This document shows, in pieces, positions 8,609 to 17,753 of a stretch of DNA of 64,000 nucleotides; the stretch's first letter is position 1, and every line of letters begins with the position of its first letter. Source of the stretch: Rubrivivax sp. SCN 71-131. Lineage in GTDB: Bacteria > Pseudomonadota > Gammaproteobacteria > Burkholderiales > Burkholderiaceae_C. The stretch covers positions 1-64,000 of the forward strand of contig MEFD01000043.1 in assembly GCA_001724995.1 (NCBI GenBank), in the 5' to 3' direction. A program made the translations under genes and the position numbers. Under the pieces are notes generated by a model. It made no database searches. It had not been told where the DNA came from and saw only the letters and a program-made list of their open reading frames with translations.

Positions 8609-9928
8609 CTATGCATACTTGCGCGCGGCCCGGTACATCGCGCGCGCGTTCTCGACCGGCGTCTCGTCGGGGATGCCGAAGGCCGTGTCGAGGATCAGCT
8701 TGCCCCCCTTGTTCCAGATGTTGTCGACGAGGTGCTTGACCGCCGCGTCGACATCGTCGGGCGTGCCCATCGTCATCACCGAGGGGTGCATGCCGCCGCG
8801 CAGCGCGACGACGTCGCCGAGCACTTCGTGCGCCTTGACCATGTCGGTGCGCTCGAACCAGTAGATGCACTTGCCGGGCGGCACGTCGCGGATGGTTTCG
8901 AGGCGCTTGGTGCAGTCGGCCTCCCACAGCGGCATCGGGATCAGGCCCAGGTCGATGACGCCCAGCAGCAATTCGCGGAACGACGGCCACCAGAAGCGCT
9001 CGAACTGCTTTTGCGACATGAAGGCGTCCGGCGCCCAGTGCACGGGGATGAAGACGATCGGGCTGCCCATCATCGGCTTCTGCATCGCGAGGCGGCGCAG
9101 CGACAGCGTCTTCATCTTGTCGAGCACCTCGAGCACCTTGTCGGGCCGCCGGTACAGATCCTTCATCATCGCGGTGGCGCCGCGGAAGTAGTCGCCCATG
9201 TTGTCGTACGGGCCGATGGCGAATCCGCCGATACCCGACGGATAGCCCATCGCGGCCAGCTGGCCCATCAGCTTGCCGGTGCAGGCGAAGAGCTTGCCGG
9301 CCTCGCGGCCTGCTCCGGCCAGCCGGGCCATCGAAGCTTGCAGGCGCGGGTCGGCGAAGGCGGCCGAGTTGTAGATGACGTCGAAGTAGCTTGCGCCGAC
9401 GATCGATGCGATCCCTTCGCTGCCTTCGAACGCTTCGGCGACGCGGGGCAGGTACTTCGCGTAGTAGAAGCCGGTCGGATCGAACAGGAACTCGTCGTAC
9501 TCGTCGGCCGTCATGTACTCGCGGTCGAGGTACTGGAACGGCCGGTCGTCGGCGACGCCGTGTCCCGGCCACTCGATCTGGCGGTAGCCGGTCGCGTCGA
9601 GCAGGCTGCCGAAGCCGGTGATGAGCGGGCTCGGCGAGCACAGGTCGGGATCGAGGTCCTGCGTGAGCGCGACCGTGATCTCGCACAGCTTGTCCTGGTC
9701 GTACATCTGCTCGCGAAAGCTGATGCCGCCGTACTTGGCGGGCCAGAACATCATGAACAGCGCCGTCGGCATGCGGTCGGGCTGCTTCAGGGCCACGCAG
9801 TCCATCACGCGCTGCCAGCGCGCCTGGTATGCCTGCCCGGGCCGCTCCGCGAAGCTCGAGCTGTCGCTTTCTGCCGGTGTATGCGGATTCGCCTCCGGTT
9901 CACGTATGCGAAGGTCTGTCTCGTGCAT
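8609..9928 (-). CDS. UroD-family (MtaA/CmuA-like) corrinoid methyltransferase lacking the usual zinc ligands
   Basis: A 439-residue protein of the uroporphyrinogen decarboxylase superfamily, probably the substrate-side methyltransferase that methylates the corrinoid protein. The N-terminal LKQPDRMPTALFM, the FERFWWPSFRELL helix, and the C-terminal GTPDDVDAAVKHLVD and PVENARAM segments mark the family. Where MtaA/CmuA carry His-X-Cys, this protein reads WEADC, and the later Cys position reads TAFGIP, so the canonical thiolate zinc site is not visible. ATG 9928 is supported by GAGGAG about 8 bases upstream. First gene of the operon, divergent from the LuxR gene. The methyl donor (methoxy, methylthio, halomethane or methylamine compound) is unknown. 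Confidence 0.82.
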   Translation of the reverse strand: MHETDLRIREPEANPHTPAESDSSSFAERPGQAYQARWQRVMDCVALKQPDRMPTALFMMFWPAKYGGISFREQMYDQDKLCEITVALTQDLDPDLCSPSPLITGFGSLLDATGYRQIEWPGHGVADDRPFQYLDREYMTADEYDEFLFDPTGFYYAKYLPRVAEAFEGSEGIASIVGASYFDVIYNSAAFADPRLQASMARLAGAGREAGKLFACTGKLMGQLAAMGYPSGIGGFAIGPYDNMGDYFRGATAMMKDLYRRPDKVLEVLDKMKTLSLRRLAMQKPMMGSPIVFIPVHWAPDAFMSQKQFERFWWPSFRELLLGVIDLGLIPMPLWEADCTKRLETIRDVPPGKCIYWFERTDMVKAHEVLGDVVALRGGMHPSVMTMGTPDDVDAAVKHLVDNIWNKGGKLILDTAFGIPDETPVENARAMYRAARKYA

Positions 9929-9995
9929 CCTTGGGTCTCCTCGCATCCGAATCAGGGAGGCTCAGTCTAGGTTTCCTCTTGTGCGGCGGAAAGAT

Positions 9996-10009
9996 CGTTC
10001 AATTGAACG
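9996..10009. promoter_or_regulatory. 14-bp perfect palindrome, candidate operator
   Basis: CGTTCAATTGAACG is a perfect dyad in the 185-base divergent region between the methyltransferase operon (start 9928) and the LuxR-type gene (start 10114). Its AT-rich core stands out in this GC-rich sequence. A second weaker dyad, GTTGA-N6-TCAAC, lies at 10064-10079. The position, about 70 bases upstream of the methyltransferase start, fits a regulator-binding site. That the LuxR-type protein binds here is inference. Confidence 0.45.
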
Positions 10010-10113
10010 AGGCAGTGCGCTCCGGCGTGTGGTCCTCCGCGTCGGATCGGCGGCCCGATTCCGGTTGAGTTCGGTCAACGAGGCGTTCGTGCCGGCGTGG
10101 CACCCTCACAGCC

Positions 10114-11121
10114 ATGCGTGCGCAGCCGATCGTTCCTGGCGTCGATGATGTGCCCGACGGCTTTGCCGTATCGGCGTCGCTGCTGACGCTGTACCGGGCG
10201 GCGTGTCAACCCGACATCACCGCGTTCCAGGCCACCGCGCTGCGTCATCTGCAGGGACACGTGGCATTCGACGGCAGCATCTGGGGGGCAGGCACCAGCG
10301 AGGGCAGTCGCCTGAATCACGCGCATGTCTGGCAGCTCGATGTCGGCATCCTCGATCTGATCAATGCCGATCCCGAACACAATATCGTGAAGTGCCGTTG
10401 CTGCACCGAACTAGGCGTCGGTCATCGGTTCGACGGCGCGATGCTGCGCTCCCATCGGTCGTCGGCCTGGATGCCCGAGCGGTACGGATTCGAACAGGTG
10501 CTGGCGATCGTCACTGTCGATCCGGTATCGAAGCTGCTGGGGAGCATGGGGCTGGTGCGGCGGCATGCCCGGCCTGCCTTCACCGACCGGGATCGCCGCT
10601 GGCTCGAACTGCTGATGCCGCATCTGCAGGAGATGCTGAACCTGAGCCGCCTGTCGCACTTGCTGGATGTTCGCGGGCGACGCCTGCCTGTGCAGGAGCG
10701 GATGGCGATCACGGACGCGCGCGGCGTGCTGCACATCGTGGAGCCGGGCTTCGCCGAAATGATGCGCGAGGAATGGCCGGACTGGATCGGTCCGCGGCTT
10801 CCCGCCTGTCTGCAGGCGCTGCCAGGCGAGACGCATGTCCGGCGTCAGGTCGGCACTTCGCTGCAGGTGCAGATCGAAGGCGTGGCCGAAAAGCTGCTCG
10901 TGCGGTTGCGTCGGCGCAGTCCGCTCGAAGTCCTCAGCCCCCAGGAGCGCGCCGTCTCTACGGCCTACGCCCGCGGGCAATCGCACAAGGAGGTGGCGCG
11001 CGCGCTGGGTCTGTCTCCCGCCACGGTGCGCCATCACCTGCGCCGCGTCTACGCGAAGCTGTGCGTCGACGACAAGGCGGCGCTGGCGCAGCGGCTGGGC
11101 GACCCCGTCTTCGCCGACTGA
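10114..11121 (+). CDS. LuxR-family transcriptional regulator
   Basis: A 335-residue cytoplasmic regulator with a C-terminal LuxR-type helix-turn-helix (LSPQERAV, then KEVARALGLSPATVRHHLRR and VYAKL). The N-terminal part of about 260 residues is not a clear receiver or acyl-homoserine-lactone domain. It looks like a GAF/PAS-like sensor with a cysteine pair (KCRCC) near residue 95 that could bind metal or sense redox state. Divergent to the corrinoid methyl-transfer operon, it is the obvious candidate regulator for it. The start at 10114 has only a weak ribosome-binding site. Confidence 0.75.
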   Translation: MRAQPIVPGVDDVPDGFAVSASLLTLYRAACQPDITAFQATALRHLQGHVAFDGSIWGAGTSEGSRLNHAHVWQLDVGILDLINADPEHNIVKCRCCTELGVGHRFDGAMLRSHRSSAWMPERYGFEQVLAIVTVDPVSKLLGSMGLVRRHARPAFTDRDRRWLELLMPHLQEMLNLSRLSHLLDVRGRRLPVQERMAITDARGVLHIVEPGFAEMMREEWPDWIGPRLPACLQALPGETHVRRQVGTSLQVQIEGVAEKLLVRLRRRSPLEVLSPQERAVSTAYARGQSHKEVARALGLSPATVRHHLRRVYAKLCVDDKAALAQRLGDPVFAD

Positions 11122-11150
11122 GTCTTGAAGCGTCCGACAGCGGCCCCCGG

Positions 11151-12815
11151 CTACACGCAGGTCTTCTCCACGCCATCGCCGGTCGGGACGGCCCGCGCCT
11201 CGGTCGCGGCGGGTGCATCCAGGTGCAGGCCCTGCAGCGTGCGCTCGAGCGTTGCAGCCTGATCCTTGAGCCCGCTGGTGGCCGCGGCCAGCTGCTCGGC
11301 CAGCGCGGCGTCGTGCTGCGTGGCTTCATCGAGTTCGGCCACGGTGCCGTCGACCTGTTGCAGCACGGCGGTCTGCTGGCGTGCGGTATCGGCGACGGCA
11401 TGGACGGTGGCAGCGACGCGCCCCGCGGCCTGCGCCAGGCGGCTCACGGTGGCGCCAGCCTGGTCGGCGCCCTTTTCGCCCTGCTCGACGCAGGCGGCGG
11501 CTTCGGCGCTGAGCACGCGGATCTGCGCCGCGGCCTCCGCGGCGCGCCCGGCCAGGCTGCGCACCTCGGCCGCCACCACGCCGAAGCCCCGTCCCTGTTC
11601 GCCGGCGCGCGCCGCCTCGACGGCGGCATTGAGCGCCAACAGGTTCGTCCGGAAGGCGATGCCGTCGATCGCATCGACCACCTCCGTGATGCGCCGCGAC
11701 GACGCGGCGATGGCCTGCATCTGCCTGTGCACCAGCGCCACCGCCTCGTCGCCGAGACGGGCCTCATGTCGCACCGAGTCGGCCAGCGCGCTGGCCTGTT
11801 GCGCCTCCCGGGCCGACTGCGCCACCGTTTGCGCCAGGTCGCGCAGCGACGACGAAGCCTGCTGCAACCGGGCCGCCGCCTGCTCGGTGCGCGACGACAG
11901 CTCGCGCGCGCCGGCGCCGATCTCGCCGCTGGCACCGTCGACGGCGCCGGCCGAGGCCTGCAGTCCGGCGACGATCTCGCGCAACTGCTGCTGCATGCGG
12001 GCGATGGCCTGCTGCAGGCGGCCGAATTCGTCGTGGCGGTCGACGGCGATGTCGGCGTCCAGCCGCCCCTGGGCGATGCGCTCGGCCGCCGCGACGGCCT
12101 GGCGCAGCGGCTGCGTGATGCTGCGCATCAGGCCCCATGCCATTGCAGCGGCGAACAGCACGGCAGCGCAGGCCACGGCCGCGGTCACCGCCAGCGCTCG
12201 GCGCTGGCGCGCCTGTGCCGTGCGGTACTCCAACTGGTTGGCGTGGGTCGCTTGCGCCACGATGTCCGCCATCAGGTCGCGCCATTGCCGCGCCGCCTCG
12301 TCGGCCTGGAACAGCAGGGTCAGGGTCGCCTCGGGCCCCTGGCCCGCGAGCGCGACGCGCTCGGCGCTCGCAAGCGCCGGCGCGACTTCGGCACGCAACC
12401 GGGTGATCTGCTCGAGGGTCGTGCGCAGGCCCGCGGCCTCCTCGCCCTGCAGCACCGCCGCCAGCGCCTCCTCGGACTGCGCGTAGTGCCTGCGCGCGGC
12501 GTCCAGCGCAGCCTGCTGGGCCTTCAGGTCTTCGGGGTCGGTGAGCACGATGAGCGCGCGCAGCTGCCCCATCCAGTCGAGCTGCGCGGCGTTCAGCTCG
12601 TGCGCCATGCCGGCCCGGGCATTGTGGATCTCGACGATGCGCGAGAGCTGCGCGCCCAGCTCGCGCGTCTGCAGCATGGCCTGCGCGGCCAGCACCAGCA
12701 GCAGCGCCACCAGCATGCCGAAGCCGAACGCCAGGCGCCGACGCAGGCTCCAGCGGAGCAGGGGCGCGCGTCCGCGCAGATCGGGAGCGCGCCAGCGCCA
12801 GGAAAGCTTGAACAT
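11151..12815 (-). CDS. Methyl-accepting chemotaxis protein
   Basis: A 554-residue inner-membrane chemoreceptor. TM1 lies at about residues 26-48, a small periplasmic four-helix-type sensor at about 49-190, and TM2 at about 200-222. A HAMP segment ([19 protein letters not shown]) and a long coiled coil follow, with the conserved hairpin tip [20 protein letters not shown]. No C-terminal CheR/CheB tethering pentapeptide is present; it ends GDGVEKTCV. Its start at 12815 directly abuts the stop of the RND permease gene, so it is probably cotranscribed with the DUF1302-RND set and may report on the same compound. Confidence 0.9.
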   Translation of the reverse strand: MFKLSWRWRAPDLRGRAPLLRWSLRRRLAFGFGMLVALLLVLAAQAMLQTRELGAQLSRIVEIHNARAGMAHELNAAQLDWMGQLRALIVLTDPEDLKAQQAALDAARRHYAQSEEALAAVLQGEEAAGLRTTLEQITRLRAEVAPALASAERVALAGQGPEATLTLLFQADEAARQWRDLMADIVAQATHANQLEYRTAQARQRRALAVTAAVACAAVLFAAAMAWGLMRSITQPLRQAVAAAERIAQGRLDADIAVDRHDEFGRLQQAIARMQQQLREIVAGLQASAGAVDGASGEIGAGARELSSRTEQAAARLQQASSSLRDLAQTVAQSAREAQQASALADSVRHEARLGDEAVALVHRQMQAIAASSRRITEVVDAIDGIAFRTNLLALNAAVEAARAGEQGRGFGVVAAEVRSLAGRAAEAAAQIRVLSAEAAACVEQGEKGADQAGATVSRLAQAAGRVAATVHAVADTARQQTAVLQQVDGTVAELDEATQHDAALAEQLAAATSGLKDQAATLERTLQGLHLDAPAATEARAVPTGDGVEKTCV

Positions 12816-15263
12816 CTAGGCGGATTCGCGGGCCAGAGGCGCTGCCGCCGAGGAATCTGCAAGAGCAGAGGAAGCCGACTTCGTCGTGGCAGCCGGGGCG
12901 GTGTTGCGCGCCTCGGGCTTCAACAGGAAGTGCGCCAGTGCCGGCAGCAGCACGAGGGCGCCTAGCATGTTCCACAGGAACATGAAGACCAGCAGCAGGC
13001 CCATGTCGGCCTGGAACTTGATCGGGCTCGCGACCCAGGTGATGACGCCAATGGCCAGCGTCAGGCCGGTCAGCATCACGACCTTGCCGGTGAAGAGCAG
13101 CGCGCGGTAATAGCTTTCGGAGAGGCTTCTTCCCTGACGAAGCTGCGCCAGCGTCACCGAGAGGATGTAGAGCGCATAGTCGACGCCGATGCCCACGCCG
13201 AGCGCGATGACGGGCAGCGTGGCGACCTTGACGCCCATGCCGAGCGCGACCATCAGCGCTTCCGCCAGCAGCGAGGTCAGAACCAGCGGCAGCATCGCCA
13301 CCAGCACGGCGCGCCAGGAGCGGAAGGTGACGAAGCACAGCAGCGCGACGGCGCCGTAGACCATGAACAGCATGTGACGCCAAGCCTCCTTGACCACGAT
13401 GTTGGTCGCGGCCTCGATGCCTGCACTGCCGGCGGCAAGCAGGAACTTCGCGTCGGCGGCGTCGTGCGCGTCGGCGAAGGCCTCCACGTGATCGACGACA
13501 CGCGTCAGCGTCTCGGCCTTGTGGTCGCGCAGATAGATGTAGAGCGTGAGCAGGCTGCACGCGTCGTCGTACAGGCCCCGCGGCGCACCGGCGGTGACGG
13601 TGTTGAGCATGTCCTGGTTGGGCAGGAAGTCGTACCACTTCGGGTTGCCCTCGTTCAGTCCGGCGAGGACGCGCCGCGTGAGCAAGGCCAGCGTGTTCGT
13701 GCTCTCGACGCCTTCGATCTGGCGCAGCTGCCATTCCAGCGCGTCGATCTTGTTCAAGGTGTCGTACTGCGAGCACTTGCCCTCCGGCGTCCTGACCATC
13801 ACGGCGAGCACGTCGCTCGACGCACCGTAGGCGGCGTTGACGAAGGCGACGTCGCGGTTGTAGCGGCTGTCGGGGCGCAACTCGGGCGCGCCGGGATCGA
13901 GGTCGCCGATCTTCAACTGCGTGCTGACGGCCAGGCCCGCGAGGCCGAGAACGAGTGCGACCGCGATGGCGATCGTCGCGTCGCGCCGGCGCGTGAAGCG
14001 GTCGAGCCAGGCCCATAGCCGGTGCTTCTGCGCGCCGGCGGCCTCGGCGCGCACGCTGCGCACGGCCGCCTTCGCGCTGACGCCGACGTAGCTCAGCAGG
14101 ATCGGCAGCAGGATCAGATTGGTGAAGATCAACACGCCGACGCCGAGCGATGCGGCGACGGCCAGCTCGCGGATCACCTGGATGTCGATGATCAGCAGCA
14201 CCGCGAAGCCCACGGCGTCGGCCAGCAGGGCCGTGAGGCCGGCGAGGAACAGGCGGCGGAACGTGAAGCGCGCGGCGACGAGCTTGTGCATGCCGCGGCC
14301 CACGTCCTGCATGATGCCGTTCATCTTCTGCGCGCCGTGGCTCATGCCGATCGCGAACACGAGGAACGGCACGAGAATGGAATAGGGGTCGAGTGCATGG
14401 CCCAGCGTCGGCAGCAGGCCGATCTGCCAGACCACCGCGATCAGCGATGCGGCGACGACGAGCGCCGTCGAGCGCAAGCAGCGTGTGTACCAAAGCACCA
14501 TCGCCGCCGCGATCAAGACGGCGAGGGCGAAGAACACGAGCACTTCACGCACGCCGTCGATCAGATCGCCGACGATCTGCGCGAAGCCCGTGACGTGGAT
14601 GTCGACGCCCTGTGGCTCGTACTTCGCGCGCAGCTCGTCGACGCGCCGGGCGAACTGCGCATAGTCGAGCGGCCGCCCTTCGGCGTCGCTCGCCAGCAGC
14701 GGCACGTAGATCACGCTCGATCGGGCGTCGAGCGCGACGAGTTGACCGACCTCGCCCGAGCGCGCGACGTTCGCCGCGAGCTGCTGCAGGCTTGCGGGCG
14801 AGCCGTCGTAGCCGTCGGGGATCACGGGGCCGCCCTCGAGGCCGTCTTCCGTCACGCCGACCCAGCGCGTCGTCGGCGTCCACAACGACTTCATCTGGGT
14901 GCGCGCAACGCCGGGCAGCAGGAACACCTCGTCGCTGAGCTTGCGCAGCGTCTCGAGATAGCCCGCGTCGTAGATCGACCCCTCGGGGTTGGCGACGGCG
15001 ATGCGCAGCGCGTTGCCCAGCCCGGTCAACTGTCCCTGGTGCGCCAGGAAGTTCTGGATGTACGGGTGGTGCGTCGGAATCGTCTTCTCGAAGCTGGCGT
15101 TGAGTTGCAGCTTCGTTGCCTGCCAGCCGAGGACGGCGGTGACCAGCAGGCACAGCGCGACCACGATCGCGCGGTTGTTGAACAGCGCACGCTCGACCAG
15201 TGAGCCCGAGCGCCGATCGAATGGCTCGGCTGCTTCGGGCGCCGCGCAGGAATGGGCGTTCAT
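12816..15263 (-). CDS. RND/MMPL-family membrane transporter
   Basis: An 815-residue inner-membrane protein with two repeats, each a TM helix, a large periplasmic loop and a five-helix bundle. TM1 is NNRAIVVALCLLVTAVLGW (about 28-46) and the helix clusters lie at about 230-400 and 610-780. It belongs to the MMPL/hopanoid-type RND exporters. This subtype is regularly found with DUF1302, DUF1329 and YCF48-like genes in beta- and gammaproteobacteria that degrade hydrophobic compounds; the transported substrate and direction are not settled. The start at 15263 (MNAHSC) overlaps the upstream stop as ATGA. Confidence 0.88.
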   Translation of the reverse strand: MNAHSCAAPEAAEPFDRRSGSLVERALFNNRAIVVALCLLVTAVLGWQATKLQLNASFEKTIPTHHPYIQNFLAHQGQLTGLGNALRIAVANPEGSIYDAGYLETLRKLSDEVFLLPGVARTQMKSLWTPTTRWVGVTEDGLEGGPVIPDGYDGSPASLQQLAANVARSGEVGQLVALDARSSVIYVPLLASDAEGRPLDYAQFARRVDELRAKYEPQGVDIHVTGFAQIVGDLIDGVREVLVFFALAVLIAAAMVLWYTRCLRSTALVVAASLIAVVWQIGLLPTLGHALDPYSILVPFLVFAIGMSHGAQKMNGIMQDVGRGMHKLVAARFTFRRLFLAGLTALLADAVGFAVLLIIDIQVIRELAVAASLGVGVLIFTNLILLPILLSYVGVSAKAAVRSVRAEAAGAQKHRLWAWLDRFTRRRDATIAIAVALVLGLAGLAVSTQLKIGDLDPGAPELRPDSRYNRDVAFVNAAYGASSDVLAVMVRTPEGKCSQYDTLNKIDALEWQLRQIEGVESTNTLALLTRRVLAGLNEGNPKWYDFLPNQDMLNTVTAGAPRGLYDDACSLLTLYIYLRDHKAETLTRVVDHVEAFADAHDAADAKFLLAAGSAGIEAATNIVVKEAWRHMLFMVYGAVALLCFVTFRSWRAVLVAMLPLVLTSLLAEALMVALGMGVKVATLPVIALGVGIGVDYALYILSVTLAQLRQGRSLSESYYRALLFTGKVVMLTGLTLAIGVITWVASPIKFQADMGLLLVFMFLWNMLGALVLLPALAHFLLKPEARNTAPAATTKSASSALADSSAAAPLARESA

Positions 15264-16357
15264 TTCTTCCAGAGGCCCGAGGCCTGCGAGGACACGGCCG
15301 CGACGTCGATCAGGCGCACACCGTCGATCGACACGGTGAGCAGTGCGCCGTCGGACAGTGCGACCAAGCCGTTCAGCGGCGGCAGCAGGCCGGCGGGCAG
15401 CGCCTGCAGGCTGCCCTGCCGGAGTTCGAGCACCATGCCGGCCTGGTTGACGAAGACCAGCGAGCCGTCGGCCCGCTGCGTAGAAGCGGTGATCGACACG
15501 GGCGCCGACGAGGCCAACTGGCTCCAGTTGGCGCCGTCGTCGACGGACCTCCACACGTTGCCGCGCAGCCCGGCGACGACGATCTCGCCATCGCTCGGCA
15601 TCTCGAGCGTGAAGAAGCTGCCCTGGTAGGGCGTCGCGATGCGCTTGAACGTCCTGCCGGCATCGGTGGACAGGCGCAACAGCCCCTGCTCACCGGCCAC
15701 TGCGATCCGGTCGCCGCGCTTGCGCACGGCGTAGAAGTGCAGTTCCTTGGGATCGTCGAGGCGCCCTCGCCAGCTCGACCAGCTCGCGCCGCCGTCGTCG
15801 GTGGCAAGCGCCAGGCCGTAGGCGCCGACGACGACGGCACGCTGCGCGTCGAGCACGAGCAGGTCGAGCAGCGGCTTGTCCGGGCCGTCGGCGACGAGCC
15901 GCTCGGCCGACTTCAGCGCCGCCGCATCGCCGCCGGCGCGCGCCGCGTCGAGTTCGAGCCGGGCGATCGTGCGGCCGTCGAGCTGCCGCGTCCACGTCAG
16001 GCCGCCGTCGTCGGTGGCGAGCACAGTGCCGCCGTGCCCGACGAGGTAGCCGTGCGCCGCATCGGCAAAGCGCAGCGCCGTCAGGCTCACGCTGACCGGG
16101 ACGCGGGACTGGCGCCAGCTCTGTCCCGCGTCATCGGACGTGAGGACGATGCCGCGCTCACCGGCCACGACGAGTCGCGTGCCCGCCTGGGCGGCGGTCA
16201 GCAGCACGGCGTGGGCGGCGTCGCGGGCGCCGACGGCCGGCCGGTCGAGTGCATCGCCGACCTGCGGCGCGGGCAGCGCCGGCACCGCGCCGATTGCGAG
16301 CGCGGCGATCAGCGCTGCCGGGAGCGCGCGGGCCGATCGCATGCCGGAACGCGTCAT
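15260..16357 (-). CDS. YCF48/BNR-repeat-like exported beta-propeller protein
   Basis: A 365-residue protein with an N-terminal signal peptide (MTRSGMRSARALPAALIAALAIG, then APA) and a beta-propeller built of BNR-like repeats. These show as LTSDDAGQSWRQ, LATDDGGLTWTR, LATDDGGASWSS, LSTDAGRTFKR and RSVDDGANWSQ. It resembles YCF48/Hcf136-type proteins, expected in the periplasm, perhaps as a scaffold for the RND permease. Function within the set is unproven. It lies 17 bases downstream of the DUF1329 gene and overlaps the permease start as ATGA. Confidence 0.82.
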   Translation of the reverse strand: MTRSGMRSARALPAALIAALAIGAVPALPAPQVGDALDRPAVGARDAAHAVLLTAAQAGTRLVVAGERGIVLTSDDAGQSWRQSRVPVSVSLTALRFADAAHGYLVGHGGTVLATDDGGLTWTRQLDGRTIARLELDAARAGGDAAALKSAERLVADGPDKPLLDLLVLDAQRAVVVGAYGLALATDDGGASWSSWRGRLDDPKELHFYAVRKRGDRIAVAGEQGLLRLSTDAGRTFKRIATPYQGSFFTLEMPSDGEIVVAGLRGNVWRSVDDGANWSQLASSAPVSITASTQRADGSLVFVNQAGMVLELRQGSLQALPAGLLPPLNGLVALSDGALLTVSIDGVRLIDVAAVSSQASGLWKK

Positions 16358-16374
16358 CGGCGGCTTGCGGCTGC

Positions 16375-17736
16375 TCAGCGCACGCCTTCGCCGGCGAGCG
16401 CGTCCGGCGTGAAGACGCTGCCGGGAATGCGCGGAACGATCGCGTATTGCGAGGTCTTCGCGTTGTAGAGGTTGCCGGCGAACCCCTGTCCCGACAGCAG
16501 GTCGTTGAAGCCGAACGCGCCGACGGGAGTGCCGGGCAGGTCCGGCGCGACGAAGGTCTGCGCCCACAGCGTCTTCCACAGCTGGCCGTTGGCGTCCCAG
16601 CGGTCGCCGAGCACGCAGATCCAGGTGTCCTCGTCGCAGTAGTAGCGGGCCTTGGGGGCCTGGTGGCGCTGGCCCTGCCTCAGCGTGGCGTCGACGACCC
16701 AGACGCGGTGCAGTTCCCAGCGCACGTGGTCGGGGTTGAGGTGGTTCTTCGTGATCACCTCGGCATCCGTCCTGGGCTGCAGGAACTTGTTGCCGTTGTA
16801 GGGGATGTACATCTCCTTCTTGCCGGCGAGCTTCCAGTCGAAGCGGTCGAGCCGCCCCGTCCAGACTTCGATCTCGTCGAAGCTCATGACGCCGGCCGCC
16901 GACGGCGTCGGCGTGTCGCAGCACGGGTTCGGCAGCTTGCGCACGCGCCGTTGTCCCGTGAGATAGACCCACGCCTGGTCCTTGCTGCCGTCGATGTTGG
17001 TGCCGCCGACGATCGCCTCGCCCGCGCGGATCGGCGGCCCGGCGTTGATCAGGCGGATCTGCCAGTACAGGTTGGACTTGGCGAACTGCTCCGGACTGCC
17101 TTCCTGGAAGTAGTACGGCATCTGCTGGTCGGCGCGGCCTTCCGTCGTCAGCACCATGCGGCCGTCGGCGGTGAGCTGGTACTGGTTGATGTGGAACTCC
17201 CACGAGGTGCCGCGCCAGCGCAGCATGTGGTTCCACATCACCTCGGCACCGGTCTTGGCGATCGGAAACGGAATGCCGCCGTAGGCCCCCTCGACGAGAT
17301 CGCCGTTGAGCCTGGCGCGGGTGGCGTTCTTGAACGTGTTGTCGTAGACCCACTGCGGCGCCGCCGCGGTGCGGCGGCTCGGGTAGACGTCGATGCGGTA
17401 GCTGTCGGGATACTTCTTCAGCATCCCCTTCTGCCCGTCACTGAGCTTGTCGGCGTGCTGCTCGACGTTCCTCGCGTTGATCGAGAACAGCGGCTTGTCG
17501 TCCTTGAACGGGTCGCCGCGGCGCCCACCCGGCTTGTCGCCGGGAATCGGCGTCGTGTAGCCGCCGTTCCAGGCCGGGATCGTGCCGTCCTTGTTGCCGG
17601 CCTTTTCGGCGCCGAACGGTGTCAGCTCGGACTTCAGCCGCGCGGCCTCGTCGGCCGACACGCCGGCCGTCGCGCTGCCGCAAGCCATCGCCGCCGCCGC
17701 CGCGATGGCCACCAGTGAGATTCGATCGAAGGTCAT
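16375..17736 (-). CDS. DUF1329 family outer-membrane-associated protein
   Basis: A 453-residue exported protein with a signal peptide (MTFDRISLVAIAAAAAMACGSATAG). The mature part starts with VSADEAARLKSELTPFGAEKAGN and IPAWNGG, typical of DUF1329, an LolB-like fold of outer-membrane lipid-handling proteins. It carries KLPNPCCDTPTPS, characteristic of the family. It is nearly always paired with DUF1302 and an RND permease; the joint role in moving hydrophobic molecules across the envelope is inferred from that pairing. ATG 17736 has GGGAG 7 bases upstream. Confidence 0.87.
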   Translation of the reverse strand: MTFDRISLVAIAAAAAMACGSATAGVSADEAARLKSELTPFGAEKAGNKDGTIPAWNGGYTTPIPGDKPGGRRGDPFKDDKPLFSINARNVEQHADKLSDGQKGMLKKYPDSYRIDVYPSRRTAAAPQWVYDNTFKNATRARLNGDLVEGAYGGIPFPIAKTGAEVMWNHMLRWRGTSWEFHINQYQLTADGRMVLTTEGRADQQMPYYFQEGSPEQFAKSNLYWQIRLINAGPPIRAGEAIVGGTNIDGSKDQAWVYLTGQRRVRKLPNPCCDTPTPSAAGVMSFDEIEVWTGRLDRFDWKLAGKKEMYIPYNGNKFLQPRTDAEVITKNHLNPDHVRWELHRVWVVDATLRQGQRHQAPKARYYCDEDTWICVLGDRWDANGQLWKTLWAQTFVAPDLPGTPVGAFGFNDLLSGQGFAGNLYNAKTSQYAIVPRIPGSVFTPDALAGEGVR

Positions 17737-17753
17737 CGTGAGCTCCCGGGAGA

